Below, in pieces: positions 53,900 to 63,472 of a stretch of DNA of 64,000 nt. Below the pieces are notes generated by a model. It saw only the letters and a list, made by a program, of their open reading frames with translations. It had not been told where the DNA came from and did not search any database. Source of the stretch: Stutzerimonas zhaodongensis (lineage in GTDB: Bacteria > Pseudomonadota > Gammaproteobacteria > Pseudomonadales > Pseudomonadaceae); contig NZ_RFFM01000004.1 in NCBI RefSeq assembly GCF_003696365.1, positions 245,981-309,980 on the forward strand, read 5' to 3'. The first letter of the stretch is position 1. Every line of letters starts with the position of its first letter. The position numbers and the translations under genes are program-made.

Positions 53900-54631
53900 G
53901 TGAAGAAAGCCGCACTCACCATTGGCGTCATGTTTACCTGCGCCAACGCCTGGGCTGTCACGCCGGGTACCCACTGGGATTATTCAGGAGAAGCCGGCCC
54001 GCAGAACTGGGCGAAGCTGACGCCAGAGTTCCACTCGTGCGCTGGACAGAACCAGTCGCCGGTCAACCTTGATGGCTTCATCGAAGCGGAGCTTGAACCC
54101 CTGAAGGTCAGCTACAAGGCAGGCGCAACTGAAGTCATGAACAACGGCCATACCGTACAGGTTGCCTACGATCCCGGAAGCACCCTCACCCTTGACGGCA
54201 AGACGTTCCAGCTCATCCAATTCCATTTCCATATGCCCAGCGAAAACCAGATCAAGGGCCTCTCCTATCCACTTGAGGGTCATCTGGTCCACTCAGACGA
54301 GCAGGGTAACCTGGCGGTTCTGGCAGTCATGTTTAGGGAGGGGGAGCGGAATGCCACGTTGGCCAGCCTGTGGGATACGCCTCCTGCGGAAGGCCAGAAG
54401 CAGGCAGTTTCTCCACATTTGAACATCCGTGACATGCTACCCGCCGATCTGGACTACTACCGTTTCAACGGCTCGCTCACCACGCCGCCCTGCTCCGAAG
54501 GCGTTCGCTGGTTAGTCCTCAAGCAGCCGATCGTCGCCTCTCATACACAGATCGAAGCCCTCACCAAGTCTGTGGGCCACGCCAACAATCGCCCACTCCA
54601 GCCGCTCAACGCCCGCGCCATCCTGCAATAA
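53900..54631 (+). CDS. Alpha-class carbonic anhydrase (periplasmic)
   Basis: Interconverts CO2 and bicarbonate in the periplasm. The 243-residue protein has a signal peptide (ends ANAWA) and the mature alpha-CA core. Zinc ligands are His109, His111 (LIQFHFHMPSEN) and His128 (LEGHLVH); the proton-shuttle histidine is His84 (NNGHTVQV). Cys47 and the Cys in TTPPCSEGVRWLVL can form the conserved disulfide. The GTG at 53900 is used as start, with AAGAGG upstream. The preceding 290-base gap is AT-rich relative to the rest and holds the promoter. Confidence 0.94.
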   Translation: MKKAALTIGVMFTCANAWAVTPGTHWDYSGEAGPQNWAKLTPEFHSCAGQNQSPVNLDGFIEAELEPLKVSYKAGATEVMNNGHTVQVAYDPGSTLTLDGKTFQLIQFHFHMPSENQIKGLSYPLEGHLVHSDEQGNLAVLAVMFREGERNATLASLWDTPPAEGQKQAVSPHLNIRDMLPADLDYYRFNGSLTTPPCSEGVRWLVLKQPIVASHTQIEALTKSVGHANNRPLQPLNARAILQ

Positions 54632-54794
54632 CTCGGCTGCAATAACCGGCCGTCGTATCAGCGAAGGCCGGTTCCTCTCCTCCGCTCCAGGCTCATGACA
54701 GCCCAGGCCGTCGCGGCTACACTGCGCGCCGCGCGCACCACCCCGTTGCGCCAACGCCTCCCACCTCTGCCGGGGCCACCGGCCAGGACTCATC

Positions 54795-56414
54795 ATGATT
54801 CGTATCAACGAACTGCAACTGCCGCTCGATCACCCTGCTGATGCCTTGCGCAGCGCCATCGTCGCGCGATTGAAAATCAGCGACACCGAGCTGCTCGACT
54901 TTACCGTCTTCAAGCGCAGCTACGACGCTCGCAAGAAGAACAGCGAGATCACCTTCGTCTACATCATCGACGCCAGTGTGGCGGACGAGCCCAAGGTGCT
55001 GGCGCAACTGGCGGACGACCGCAACATCCGCCTCTCTCCGGATACCGGTTATTACCCGGTGGGCCAGGCACCAGAGGGGTTGAGTGAGCGACCGCTGGTG
55101 ATCGGCTTTGGCCCGTGCGGCCTTTTCGCCGCACTAACCCTGGCTCAGATGGGCTTCCGGCCGATCGTGCTGGAGCGCGGCCGTGATGTGCGCAGCCGCA
55201 CCAAGGACACCTGGGCGCTGTGGCGCAAGAAGGTGCTGAGCCCTGAATCCAACGTGCAATTCGGTGAAGGCGGCGCGGGACTATTCTCCGACGGCAAGCT
55301 CTACAGTCAGATCAAGGATCCGAAGTTCTACGGTCGCAAGGTGATGCACGAGTTCGTGCGTGCCGGCGCGCCTGAAGAGATCATGTTCGTCAGCAAGCCG
55401 CACATCGGCACCTTCCGCCTGACCGGCGTCGTCTCGACCATGCGCGAGGAAATCAAGGCGCTGGGCGGCGAAGTACGCTTCGATAGCCGCGTGGTGGACT
55501 TCATCATTGAGGACGGACGCATCCAGGGCGTGCGGATGGCCGATGGCGAAGAGATTCGCAGTCGCTACGTGGTCCTGGCTCTCGGCCACAGCTCGCGGGA
55601 CACCTTCCGCATCCTTCACGAGCGCGGCGTGTATATCGAAGCTAAGCCCTTCGCCGTGGGCTTTCGCATCGAACACCCTCAATCGCTCATCGACAACGCC
55701 CGCCTGGGTAAATATGCCGGGCATCCGGAGCTTGGCGCGGCCGACTACAAACTGGTCTACCACGCCAAGAACGGGCGAGCGGTCTACAGCTTCTGTATGT
55801 GCCCGGGCGGCACTGTAGTGGCGGCCACGTCCGAGCCAGGGCGCGTGGTCACCAACGGCATGAGCCAGTACTCGCGAAACGAGCGCAACGCCAATGCAGG
55901 GATCGTCGTCGGCATCAATCCGGACGAGGACTTCCCCGGCGGCCCGCTGGCTGGCGTCGAATTGCAGGAGCGCCTCGAATCGCGGGCCTTCGAACTGGGC
56001 GGTAACGACTACTGCGCACCGGGCCAGCTGGTGGGTGACTTCATTCGCGGGCGGGCTTCCAGCGAGTTCGGCGAAGTCGAACCCTCTTACAAGCCCGGCG
56101 TCCGTCTGGGTGACCTGGCGCCATCGCTACCGGACTACGTGATCGATGCCATCCGCGAAGCGCTGCCGGCATTTGGCAAGCAGATCCGCGGCTTCGACCG
56201 TGCTGATGCAATTCTCACCGGCATCGAAACACGCACATCCTCGCCGGTACGGATCAAGCGCGACAACGAGAATCTGCAGAGCATCAACACCCGCGGCCTC
56301 TACCCCGCCGGCGAGGGCGCCGGATATGCGGGCGGCATCCTGTCAGCAGGCGTCGACGGCATCAAGGTGGCAGAAGCGGTGGCCACTGCAATGCTGGCCG
56401 ATCTGCAGGGCTGA
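54795..56414 (+). CDS. NAD(P)/FAD-dependent oxidoreductase (COG2509-like)
   Basis: A 539-residue flavoprotein. The FAD motif is LVIGFGPCGLFAALTLAQMG; the family's second block is QFGEGGAGLFSDGKLYSQIK. Further blocks are KPFAVGFRIEHPQSLID and, near the end, GEGAGYAGGILSAGVDG, the C-terminal FAD site. The N-terminal 100 residues form a separate small domain (MIRINELQLPLDH, LDFTVFKRSYDARKK), as in other uncharacterised dehydrogenases of this group. The substrate is unknown. It stands alone, with a hairpin downstream. Confidence 0.88.
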   Translation: MIRINELQLPLDHPADALRSAIVARLKISDTELLDFTVFKRSYDARKKNSEITFVYIIDASVADEPKVLAQLADDRNIRLSPDTGYYPVGQAPEGLSERPLVIGFGPCGLFAALTLAQMGFRPIVLERGRDVRSRTKDTWALWRKKVLSPESNVQFGEGGAGLFSDGKLYSQIKDPKFYGRKVMHEFVRAGAPEEIMFVSKPHIGTFRLTGVVSTMREEIKALGGEVRFDSRVVDFIIEDGRIQGVRMADGEEIRSRYVVLALGHSSRDTFRILHERGVYIEAKPFAVGFRIEHPQSLIDNARLGKYAGHPELGAADYKLVYHAKNGRAVYSFCMCPGGTVVAATSEPGRVVTNGMSQYSRNERNANAGIVVGINPDEDFPGGPLAGVELQERLESRAFELGGNDYCAPGQLVGDFIRGRASSEFGEVEPSYKPGVRLGDLAPSLPDYVIDAIREALPAFGKQIRGFDRADAILTGIETRTSSPVRIKRDNENLQSINTRGLYPAGEGAGYAGGILSAGVDGIKVAEAVATAMLADLQG

Positions 56415-56420
56415 TTCGCT

Positions 56421-56456
56421 GAACACGGATAACGGCAACGCCGTTCGTCCGTGTTC
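56421..56456 (+). terminator. Hairpin after the FAD oxidoreductase gene
   Basis: The outer stem GAACACGGA / TCCGTGTTC is perfect; an inner stem AACGGC / GCCGTT extends it past small bulges. It starts 7 bases after the stop codon. There is no T tract, so it may instead be a processing or attenuation structure. Confidence 0.5.
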
Positions 56457-56647
56457 CTACGTGCCGCCCCGCCCGACAAACCGCCTCGCCTCAGCTACTG
56501 CTGGCGCTCGCAGCAGTACCAACGAGCATCTGGCAAAACCGCAGTGACCTTTTGGGGCCGTTGAGGGGTCGACCCTTATACAGGGCTGCATCCGTTCGCA
56601 GCTGACCCTCTCTAACCACGCACAAGCGGACCGGATCAGGAGGCCAG

Positions 56648-59467
56648 GTGGCGAAAGCAGCGAAAATCATAGCGATCCTGCTGGCAGCCCTGGTGCTACT
56701 GGTGGTGATTGCCGCCGTGCTGGTACAAACGCAGTGGGCGCGTGAGAAGATCGAAGACGAGCTGAGTCAGCGCCTCGATGGGCGCGCGGTGGAGATCGGC
56801 AGCCTCGAAGTCGACTGGGGATTTCCGCTGGGGGTCAGTGTTGGCGATGTCGAAGTTGCCAATCCCGCGTGGGCCGAACATCCGTATATGCTCAAGCTCG
56901 ACGCCATGCAGGCGAAGCTGGAAGTCGGCGCTCTGCTGACAGGCGATCTCCGCTTACAGTCGCTGGAACTTGATCAGCCGGAGATCCACCTGGATCGTCA
57001 GGCTGATGGCCGCTCCAACTGGGCCGCGCTGACTCCAGATGAGAGCTCCAGCGACAGCACCTCACCTATTCAGCCCGATATCATCCGGATCCAGAACGGG
57101 CGGCTCACATATCGCGACGCGGGGCTGGATGCCGAAGTCACCCTTGATATAGCCACCACCGATAACGGTGCGGGCCAGCGTCAGCTCGCCATCGAAGGAA
57201 GCGGCAATGTTCAAGGTAAGCCTCTGACACTGAGCCTGAGGGGCGAGCCACCCGCCCAGGCATTGGCCAGCGACGCACCCTATGCCGTGACGCTCACTGG
57301 GCAACTAGGCGAGATCCAGGCGCGGTTCAGCGGTGAAGCCAAACAGCTTCCGCAGCTAGCCTCCCTGAACGGCAGATTGACCGTGAGCGCGCCGGACTCA
57401 GCCGAATTGATGGCGTTCGACCACCCAGCCATCGACATCCCGGCCTTCGATTTCAGCACTCGGTTGAAACGTGACGGGCCGCGCTGGGCGTTGGAGGACA
57501 TTGACCTGAAAACCGGCGAAAGCCATCTCACCGGCGCGCTCACTCTTGATAAAGGCGATACGCCAGAGCTGACCGTTCGCATGCAAGGCGACAGGCTCGA
57601 CCTCAATCGTTGGGGCGTGATGCGCTTGCTCAGCGTTGACAGCAACGACACCCCAGCGGATGCAACAGGTGACCAGCAATCGCTCCAGCAGCGCGCTCAA
57701 AAACTGCTACGGCCGTTGCGTCGGTATCGCGGCGAGGTTGACCTCAGCCTGGATAAGCTCCTGTACGGCGATAGCATACTGAGCGATATCGTCCTCAAGG
57801 GCAGCCTGGCCGAGCAGCGTCTGGATATCGAGCGTCTGCATGCGGCGCAAGGCGATGGCACCATCAGCGCTAGCGGCTCGTTTGATCTGACCGAGAGCTC
57901 ACTGAGCGGAACGCTCGATCTCACCATCGAGGAGCTGGACCTCGGCCGTGCGCTTGAGCCAATGGGCTACCCGAAGCTAGGCACGTTGGACGGTGATCTG
58001 CATGCGAAGCTGGGGCAGAACTCCGCCCGCCTGAGCGACACGCATCTGCGCTACGAAAACCCGGCACGCGACCTGTGGATCGATGTTGACGCCACAGCTA
58101 CCGAGTCCGGCCTGCAACTGATGGGCAATGCCCGGCGTAACGGTGTACCGCTGCACTTCGAGCTCGAGGTCGGTGCGCTGGACGAGCTGCTTAACGATCG
58201 ACCCTATCCCATCGAAGGCACGATAAGAACGCGCGAAAGCGAGCTGACCGTGGATGGCACCATCACCGATCCGCTGCAGTTCAGTGCAGCTGATCTAGCC
58301 GTATCGCTCAAAGGCCCAAACCCGGCAAACCTCAACGCTCTGACAGGCTTGAGCCTGCCCTCGCTGACCAGTTATCAGTTGCGCGGCCAGTTGCTCTGGG
58401 AGGATCAGCAGCTGCGCCTGCTAGGTCTTCGGGCGCAATGGGGCGAAAGCGATCTGAGCGGGGATATCCGCCTGAGCCTCGCAGGGCGCCCGATGCTCTG
58501 GGTCAACCTGCATTCGAACACCCTACATACCTCAGACCTGAAGGCGCCCGACACGCCAACCGATCCCAATGACGGGCGGGTATTCTCCGATGAATCGCTT
58601 GGCCTCGACGCACTACGCGACCGCGACGCCATCGTCCGCTATGAGGCCGACAACATGATGACCAAGGCGATACCCCTGAACGCGGTCAAATTCAAAGTGG
58701 AACTGGATGAAGGTGTTCTGGTGGCTGACCCATTGACGCTCGCCATCGGCAAAGGAAAGGCCAACGGCCGGTTGCGTCTGGACGTACGCCCGCAGCAACC
58801 CACGGGTGAACTGCAGCTTGATATCACCAGTGTCAATCTCTCCCCCGTTCTGCGCGAGGCTGACCTTCCTCAGGTAGCGCAGGACTCGGCCGGAACCATG
58901 GGCGGTCAGTTGGACCTGACCTTCGAAGGTCAATCCCTGGGCGCTATGGCAGCAGATCTCGATGGGAAACTGGAGCTGGCCATGTCTGGCGGAAAGCTCG
59001 ACATGCTCGCAGTCGAGCTACTCGGCCTGGACGCCGGCGAAGCAGCAGTCGCAGCGCTGGCCGACTCCGATCAGGTCGATATGAACTGCGCCTATCTTCG
59101 CTTCGTCTCGAACCAGGGCACAGCAAGCCTTGCTCAGCTGTACATCAATACTTCCGACAGCAACATCACCGGTGGAGGAGAAATTGATCTGGGCAGCGAG
59201 CAGCTAGACCTGGCATTCGAGACCCGCGCCAAGGATTTCAGCCTGTTATCAGGTAACTCACCGATACAGCTCAAAGGCACCCTCAGCGACCCGCAAGTCA
59301 GTGTGGTGAGCGATCAATTGATTGCCCGCGTGTTGGCCAGCGTGGCGGGCGCGCTGATAGCACCGCCCTTGGCGATATTGCCTTGGGTGGAAGCCGGCCT
59401 TGGAGAAGGCTCTGGTGTGGGCTGCCGCAAGGCTCTCGCCGAATTTGAGCAGGGAAGCGCTTCTTGA
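56648..59467 (+). CDS. AsmA family protein
   Basis: A 939-residue inner-membrane protein facing the periplasm. It has an N-terminal anchor (IIAILLAALVLLVVIAAVLV) and then long beta-rich repeats of the AsmA/TamB superfamily: VEIGSLEVDWGFPLGVSVGD, LRLQSLELDQPEIHLDRQAD and a C-terminal AsmA-like domain with ISVNL-type ITSVNLSPVL and the end block GGEIDLGSEQLDLAFETRAK. Such proteins are thought to bridge the envelope and move phospholipids or influence outer-membrane assembly. The GTG at 56648 has AGGAGG upstream. No partner gene is adjacent. Confidence 0.9.
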   Translation: MAKAAKIIAILLAALVLLVVIAAVLVQTQWAREKIEDELSQRLDGRAVEIGSLEVDWGFPLGVSVGDVEVANPAWAEHPYMLKLDAMQAKLEVGALLTGDLRLQSLELDQPEIHLDRQADGRSNWAALTPDESSSDSTSPIQPDIIRIQNGRLTYRDAGLDAEVTLDIATTDNGAGQRQLAIEGSGNVQGKPLTLSLRGEPPAQALASDAPYAVTLTGQLGEIQARFSGEAKQLPQLASLNGRLTVSAPDSAELMAFDHPAIDIPAFDFSTRLKRDGPRWALEDIDLKTGESHLTGALTLDKGDTPELTVRMQGDRLDLNRWGVMRLLSVDSNDTPADATGDQQSLQQRAQKLLRPLRRYRGEVDLSLDKLLYGDSILSDIVLKGSLAEQRLDIERLHAAQGDGTISASGSFDLTESSLSGTLDLTIEELDLGRALEPMGYPKLGTLDGDLHAKLGQNSARLSDTHLRYENPARDLWIDVDATATESGLQLMGNARRNGVPLHFELEVGALDELLNDRPYPIEGTIRTRESELTVDGTITDPLQFSAADLAVSLKGPNPANLNALTGLSLPSLTSYQLRGQLLWEDQQLRLLGLRAQWGESDLSGDIRLSLAGRPMLWVNLHSNTLHTSDLKAPDTPTDPNDGRVFSDESLGLDALRDRDAIVRYEADNMMTKAIPLNAVKFKVELDEGVLVADPLTLAIGKGKANGRLRLDVRPQQPTGELQLDITSVNLSPVLREADLPQVAQDSAGTMGGQLDLTFEGQSLGAMAADLDGKLELAMSGGKLDMLAVELLGLDAGEAAVAALADSDQVDMNCAYLRFVSNQGTASLAQLYINTSDSNITGGGEIDLGSEQLDLAFETRAKDFSLLSGNSPIQLKGTLSDPQVSVVSDQLIARVLASVAGALIAPPLAILPWVEAGLGEGSGVGCRKALAEFEQGSAS

Positions 59468-59481
59468 GGCCACCCTCTGTG

Positions 59482-60210
59482 TCAGTGATGGCCTGCCATC
59501 AAATCTGCCACCGTGCCATCCGCCTGCAGTTGCTCGAACGCAGCCTGGGTGCGCAACACGATGTCATCATCGGTCTGTCGGCTATAAGCCATATAGAGTT
59601 GAGTTGAGGTATTGGGCGTGAATACGCGCTGAACCTCGCCTGGATCAAGCCCTGCCTCCTCGCACAGCGCAATCATGTCCCGTTCGGGCATGGGCACGAG
59701 ATCGACCTGCCCATGGAGCAGCCGCTTGAAGTTGTCACTGTTATGCGCAGTCACCACGATCTTCTCGAAGCCGTTGGATTGCAGATACTGATGGCGCACA
59801 TCATCGCGCAGCACGCCGACCCGATACGCCTTTGCCGCATTCAGGTCGGGGACCTGGATATCATCTCGCTCGCGCAACTTGTAGAAGTGATAGTCAATGC
59901 GCAGAATCTCGCCCACCCAGCGAAACAACGCCTCACGCTCCGACGTCCGGGCGATGAGATACACCAGCACGCCGGGATCCTGCAGTGCCATGTCGTAGGC
60001 GCGCGCCCAGGGGTACATGCCAATCTGATAGTCACCCAGCCCGGCACGCTTCAGGGTGGCATCTACCACTTCGGTGGCCGGGCCGCTGACCTTGCCATCT
60101 TTCAGATAGCTGTAGGCAGTCTCCTCAGTCACCACACGCACCGGTCCCGCCTGCGCTACTGCGTCGAGCATTGCGAGGGAGAAAGCGATCCAGAAAATAG
60201 GGCGCATCAT
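59482..60210 (-). CDS. Periplasmic substrate-binding protein B (family 3-like)
   Basis: A 242-residue exported protein of the amino-acid-binding (SBP_bac_3) type. A signal peptide precedes GPVRVVTEETAYSYLKDGKV; later blocks are YPWARAYDMALQDPGVLVYL, IARTSEREALFRWVGEI and KRLLHGQVDLVPMPERDM. The motifs PWARAYD and IART-REALF-WVG are shared with the other binding protein of this cluster at 61566-62336, so the two are paralogues. It is the last gene of a three-gene run behind a diguanylate cyclase, 15 bases after that gene. No transporter is encoded nearby. Confidence 0.85.
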   Translation of the reverse strand: MMRPIFWIAFSLAMLDAVAQAGPVRVVTEETAYSYLKDGKVSGPATEVVDATLKRAGLGDYQIGMYPWARAYDMALQDPGVLVYLIARTSEREALFRWVGEILRIDYHFYKLRERDDIQVPDLNAAKAYRVGVLRDDVRHQYLQSNGFEKIVVTAHNSDNFKRLLHGQVDLVPMPERDMIALCEEAGLDPGEVQRVFTPNTSTQLYMAYSRQTDDDIVLRTQAAFEQLQADGTVADLMAGHH

Positions 60211-60225
60211 GAGATCCTCGGCTAG

Positions 60226-61569
60226 CTAGTCGGCAATACAGTTGCGGCCCTGCGTCTTGGCCCGATAAAGGGCTTCGTCCGCACGGCGCAGCAACTGATC
60301 GAATTGATCCACGGTCTCAGGGTCGAACCCGGCCAGCCCTATGCTCAGCGTGACATAGGGCGAGACGGCAGAAGCCTCGTGCGGCAGCTCGCGCTCGGCC
60401 AGTCGCTGCTGCAATCGCACGGCCGAACGAAGAGCGGATTCGGCATCGACGCCCGGTAACAGCACGACGAATTCTTCGCCGCCAAGCCTCGCTACGACCT
60501 CGCCTGCGCGGGCGAACACACGTTTGAGCGTATCGGCCACGACCTTCAGGCACAGGTCTCCCTGCGCGTGACCGTAATGGTCGTTGTAGCGTTTGAAGAA
60601 ATCCACGTCGCACATAAGCACGGTCAGCGGCTGACCGAGCCGCAGCGCGCGACGGAATTCAACTTCCTTGATCTCGTCGAAATGACGACGGTTAGCCAGC
60701 CCAGTAAGCGGGTCGCTACGTGAAAGCTCCTGCAACAGCACGTTGGCTGCACGCAACTCGGTGGTGCGCTCTTCCACCAGCTCTGCCAGGCGATCCCGGT
60801 GAGCGGCCAAGGCCAGCTCGTCCTGATGCTGTCGATCGAGGTAGGCGGACAGTTTCGCCTGCAAGCTGTTGACGCCAGATTCCAGCAAGCTCAGCTCATC
60901 ATGACGCTTCACTGATCGCCCAAGGCGCAATGTCTGATCGAGATTCTCAGGAGCCAAAGCGGTGAGATGCCGGGCGATCCGCCGAACATGCAGGGTGACC
61001 GTACTGTTGAACATCCACATGATCAGGCCGGCCAGCAGAAGCGACTGGATGACCTGGGTAATGACGATCTCGGTGACCTCGTCGAAAAGCCGCTCCCAAA
61101 GCAGACCTTCGTTACCCTCCAGCCTGAGCTCGCCAACCGTTTCGCTGGCGCCGGCGTAAGCTTCGTATGTCAGGCGATGCTGTAGCACTGGCGCCCGATG
61201 CTCGGCATGCTGCTGCGCCCGCTGACGCTGGATGACTTCTGGCGCCCTCCCCGCTCGGATGATCTGCAACTCCACCCGACCTACCGGCGCCGCACTTGCA
61301 ACGCTGTCGAGCTGAGTTTCCAAGGCGTCGCTGTCCATCTCCCAGATGGCCCTGGCCAGGTTGCTCTGGAACACCTGATCGATCAGCTCCAATTCGGCGT
61401 CCATGGCCTCGAGGCTGTCGTGCCAGGCCAACCAGGTACGCAACCCCACGCTTGCCAGAGTGAAGAGCAGGCAGAACCCCAACGTGGCCAGTACCAGCCG
61501 GCGCCCTAAAGAGCCGGTCTGACGGTGTACCGTTTCTGGATCACCGGGCTTCGGGACACTAGCACTCAT
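60226..61569 (-). CDS. Membrane diguanylate cyclase (GGDEF)
   Basis: A 447-residue inner-membrane protein. Helices near 25-48 and 165-188 bracket a periplasmic domain of about 115 residues; a HAMP region and coiled coil follow, then a GGDEF domain (DPLTGLANRRHFDEI, VARLGGEEFVVLLPG). The active site GGEEF is intact, so it should make c-di-GMP. The inhibitory site is altered: R-A-G-E instead of RxxD, five residues upstream. The ATG at 61569 overlaps the upstream binding-protein gene by 4 bases (ATGA); an in-frame ATG at 61578 exists. It lies between two paralogous binding-protein genes. Confidence 0.9.
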   Translation of the reverse strand: MSASVPKPGDPETVHRQTGSLGRRLVLATLGFCLLFTLASVGLRTWLAWHDSLEAMDAELELIDQVFQSNLARAIWEMDSDALETQLDSVASAAPVGRVELQIIRAGRAPEVIQRQRAQQHAEHRAPVLQHRLTYEAYAGASETVGELRLEGNEGLLWERLFDEVTEIVITQVIQSLLLAGLIMWMFNSTVTLHVRRIARHLTALAPENLDQTLRLGRSVKRHDELSLLESGVNSLQAKLSAYLDRQHQDELALAAHRDRLAELVEERTTELRAANVLLQELSRSDPLTGLANRRHFDEIKEVEFRRALRLGQPLTVLMCDVDFFKRYNDHYGHAQGDLCLKVVADTLKRVFARAGEVVARLGGEEFVVLLPGVDAESALRSAVRLQQRLAERELPHEASAVSPYVTLSIGLAGFDPETVDQFDQLLRRADEALYRAKTQGRNCIAD

Positions 61570-62336
61570 TCGAGCCATCTGGCGGCAATGACGTCATAGC
61601 GGCCGTCGGCGCGCAAACGCGCTAGCCCTTCGCGGAAGCGCTCGACGACCTCATCCGGCGTGTTACGGCTGAAAGCCATGCACAGCCCATCGGCGCCTCC
61701 GAGATCGTCCAGATTCAGCTGAGAAACCGCGTTTTCGTGCGGATTACCGCTGGCCTGCCGTACCAGGTAGTGCGCATTGAGTTCGTTGGATATCCAAAGA
61801 TCTACCCGCCCGGCCTTGAGCTTTTCATAGTTGTGTTCGTACTTGTTGCTCGACTGCAGGTTACGCCCGACAGCAAAGCCTTTGTCTATCAGATACTGCT
61901 CACCGACGTCTTCCTTCACGGTAGCGATCTGGTACTGACGCGCATCATCAAGGCTTTTGAGGTCGAACTGCGTACCGGGTAGAGAGAACAGAGACCAGCG
62001 AGTCGGCGCGATGACGCCGACCCATTTAAACAAGGCTTCGCGCTGAGGAGTGCGAGCAATGGAGTAGATCAGCACGTTTTCCGAGTTGAGGGCGATGTCA
62101 TATGCGCGCGCCCAAGGCATCGACTGGATGCGGGCTTGCTCACCCACTTCGGCCAACACGGCTTCCACCACTTCCGTACCCATGCCGGTAAGTTTGCCAT
62201 CGACGGTCATGTTGTACGGCGGGAGCTCTTCGGTAACTACCGTGATGCCGTCGGCGGCATGTGCGAACTGAAGTGCTAATAGCGACGCGATTGCTGTGAG
62301 AGCACGTGTCAGATGGCGGAGCGAGGGTCGATTCAC
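61566..62336 (-). CDS. Periplasmic substrate-binding protein A (family 3-like)
   Basis: A 256-residue exported binding protein, first gene of the cluster. A hydrophobic signal (LTAIASLLALQFAHA) precedes ADGITVVTEELPPYNMTVDG, then SMPWARAYDIALNSENVLIY, SIARTPQREALFKWVGVI and EKLKAGRVDLWISNELNAH. GTG 62336 is preferred, with GAGG 8 bases upstream; the frame extends to 62375. It is a paralogue of protein B, and it overlaps the diguanylate cyclase by 4 bases, which implies linked expression. Confidence 0.86.
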   Translation of the reverse strand: MNRPSLRHLTRALTAIASLLALQFAHAADGITVVTEELPPYNMTVDGKLTGMGTEVVEAVLAEVGEQARIQSMPWARAYDIALNSENVLIYSIARTPQREALFKWVGVIAPTRWSLFSLPGTQFDLKSLDDARQYQIATVKEDVGEQYLIDKGFAVGRNLQSSNKYEHNYEKLKAGRVDLWISNELNAHYLVRQASGNPHENAVSQLNLDDLGGADGLCMAFSRNTPDEVVERFREGLARLRADGRYDVIAARWLE

Positions 62337-63031
62337 GGGTGACCTCAGGGACGGCAGTCGTCCGGCATGCAACATTAGCTAGCCATCATAATGGCATCAT
62401 TCAAAACGCAATCAAGCATTCCTTTTTTCGGCGTTATGCGCCCAGACTTGAACGCGTGCCGGCAACCACTGCGACCTACCGACGAACGGCGATGCGCCCG
62501 AATGGCCCGGTTGGTGGCATACAGTCGCGAGAGTGCTGAAGAACCGGCGGACAGCTCAAGGTGTGGGACAAGTGGCTCTGCCTGAAGATGTGCGCTATTA
62601 GAAGGGCGTCGCTATCAAGCAGCTTCCTCACTAATGACGAAATCTGGTGCAGGACATACTGGGGACACGACGAATGCATATCCTATGGGTGCTCGGCAGC
62701 CCGCTGCACAGGCGTCAATGGACGATCCACGCCAAGGTCATATGGGCGCACGGAGCATGGGCAATGCCCAACAGCAGATCATGCGCCCGAAGTAGCTGGG
62801 AGCTACGGCTTGAGAAAAAAAGTGCTTCCAGCTACCCCCCCCGATGCCAACCATAGCGTCAAGGGAATTAACGGGTCGGTTACGGCATTTACGCTAACCG
62901 GAGCAATCAGACAGAAGCCATCCTCTAGTTAGAGGCGACTGACGAGAACCGACCAGTCAGCCAGCCAAAGCCAGCACCTTCAAATATCCGGTGATAGAGT
63001 TTTAGTCGCATTTTCGATTACTGGAGAAATC
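62337..63031. other. 695-base gene-poor region
   Basis: This lies between binding protein A and the DUF2147 gene. Base composition is visibly less GC-rich than the rest. Short open frames cross it but show no signal peptide, domain or ribosome-binding site worth annotating. One long hairpin (62792-62835) has a 12-bp stem GTAGCTGGGAGC / GCTTCCAGCTAC with one wobble and an A-rich loop. Promoters of both flanking genes should lie at its ends. Confidence 0.5.
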
Positions 63032-63472
63032 ATGCGCTCAATGCTCACCGCTTTGCTGCTAGCCCTGCCGCTCTCGTCACTGGCTTTCGCCGCCGAATCG
63101 CCTGCCGGGCGCTGGCAGACCATCGATGACGAGACCGGCAAACCTAAGTCGATTGTCGAAATTCAACAAGCCGCCGACGGCACGCTGAGCGGCAAAGTGT
63201 CAGAGATACTCAAGTCGGAACAAGGGTCAAACCCGGTTTGCAGCGCATGCGATGGTGAGCGCAAGGACCAGCCCATCACCGGGATGACGATCCTCTGGGA
63301 CCTGAAGCCGGACGGCGAGCAGACCTGGTCAGAGGGAAGCATCCTGGACCCTGCCAAGGGTAAGACCTACCGCGCCAAGGCTAAACTGCTACAAGGTGGC
63401 GACAAGCTGGAAGTGCGCGGTTACGTCGGCATCGAAGCGCTGGGGCGTACCCAAACATGGGTTCGTCAATAA
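63032..63472 (+). CDS. DUF2147 exported protein
   Basis: A 146-residue secreted or periplasmic protein with a signal peptide (ALPLSSLAFA) and the DUF2147 domain: SPAGRWQTIDDETGKPKSIV, EIQQAADGTLSGKVSEIL, the Cys pair in NPVCSACDG and the final block LEVRGYVGIEALGRTQTWVR. The W, G-R-W and R-GYVG positions are typical of this family, which resembles lipocalin-like beta-barrels. The function is unknown. The CxxC could bind metal or form a disulfide. GGAGA precedes the ATG. Confidence 0.85.
   Translation: MRSMLTALLLALPLSSLAFAAESPAGRWQTIDDETGKPKSIVEIQQAADGTLSGKVSEILKSEQGSNPVCSACDGERKDQPITGMTILWDLKPDGEQTWSEGSILDPAKGKTYRAKAKLLQGGDKLEVRGYVGIEALGRTQTWVRQ

Noticed and set aside
62561..62932. 123-codon plus-strand frame in the gene-poor region
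   Set aside because: Cys/Ser/Arg-rich translation with no signal, domain or Shine-Dalgarno site; looks like random sequence.
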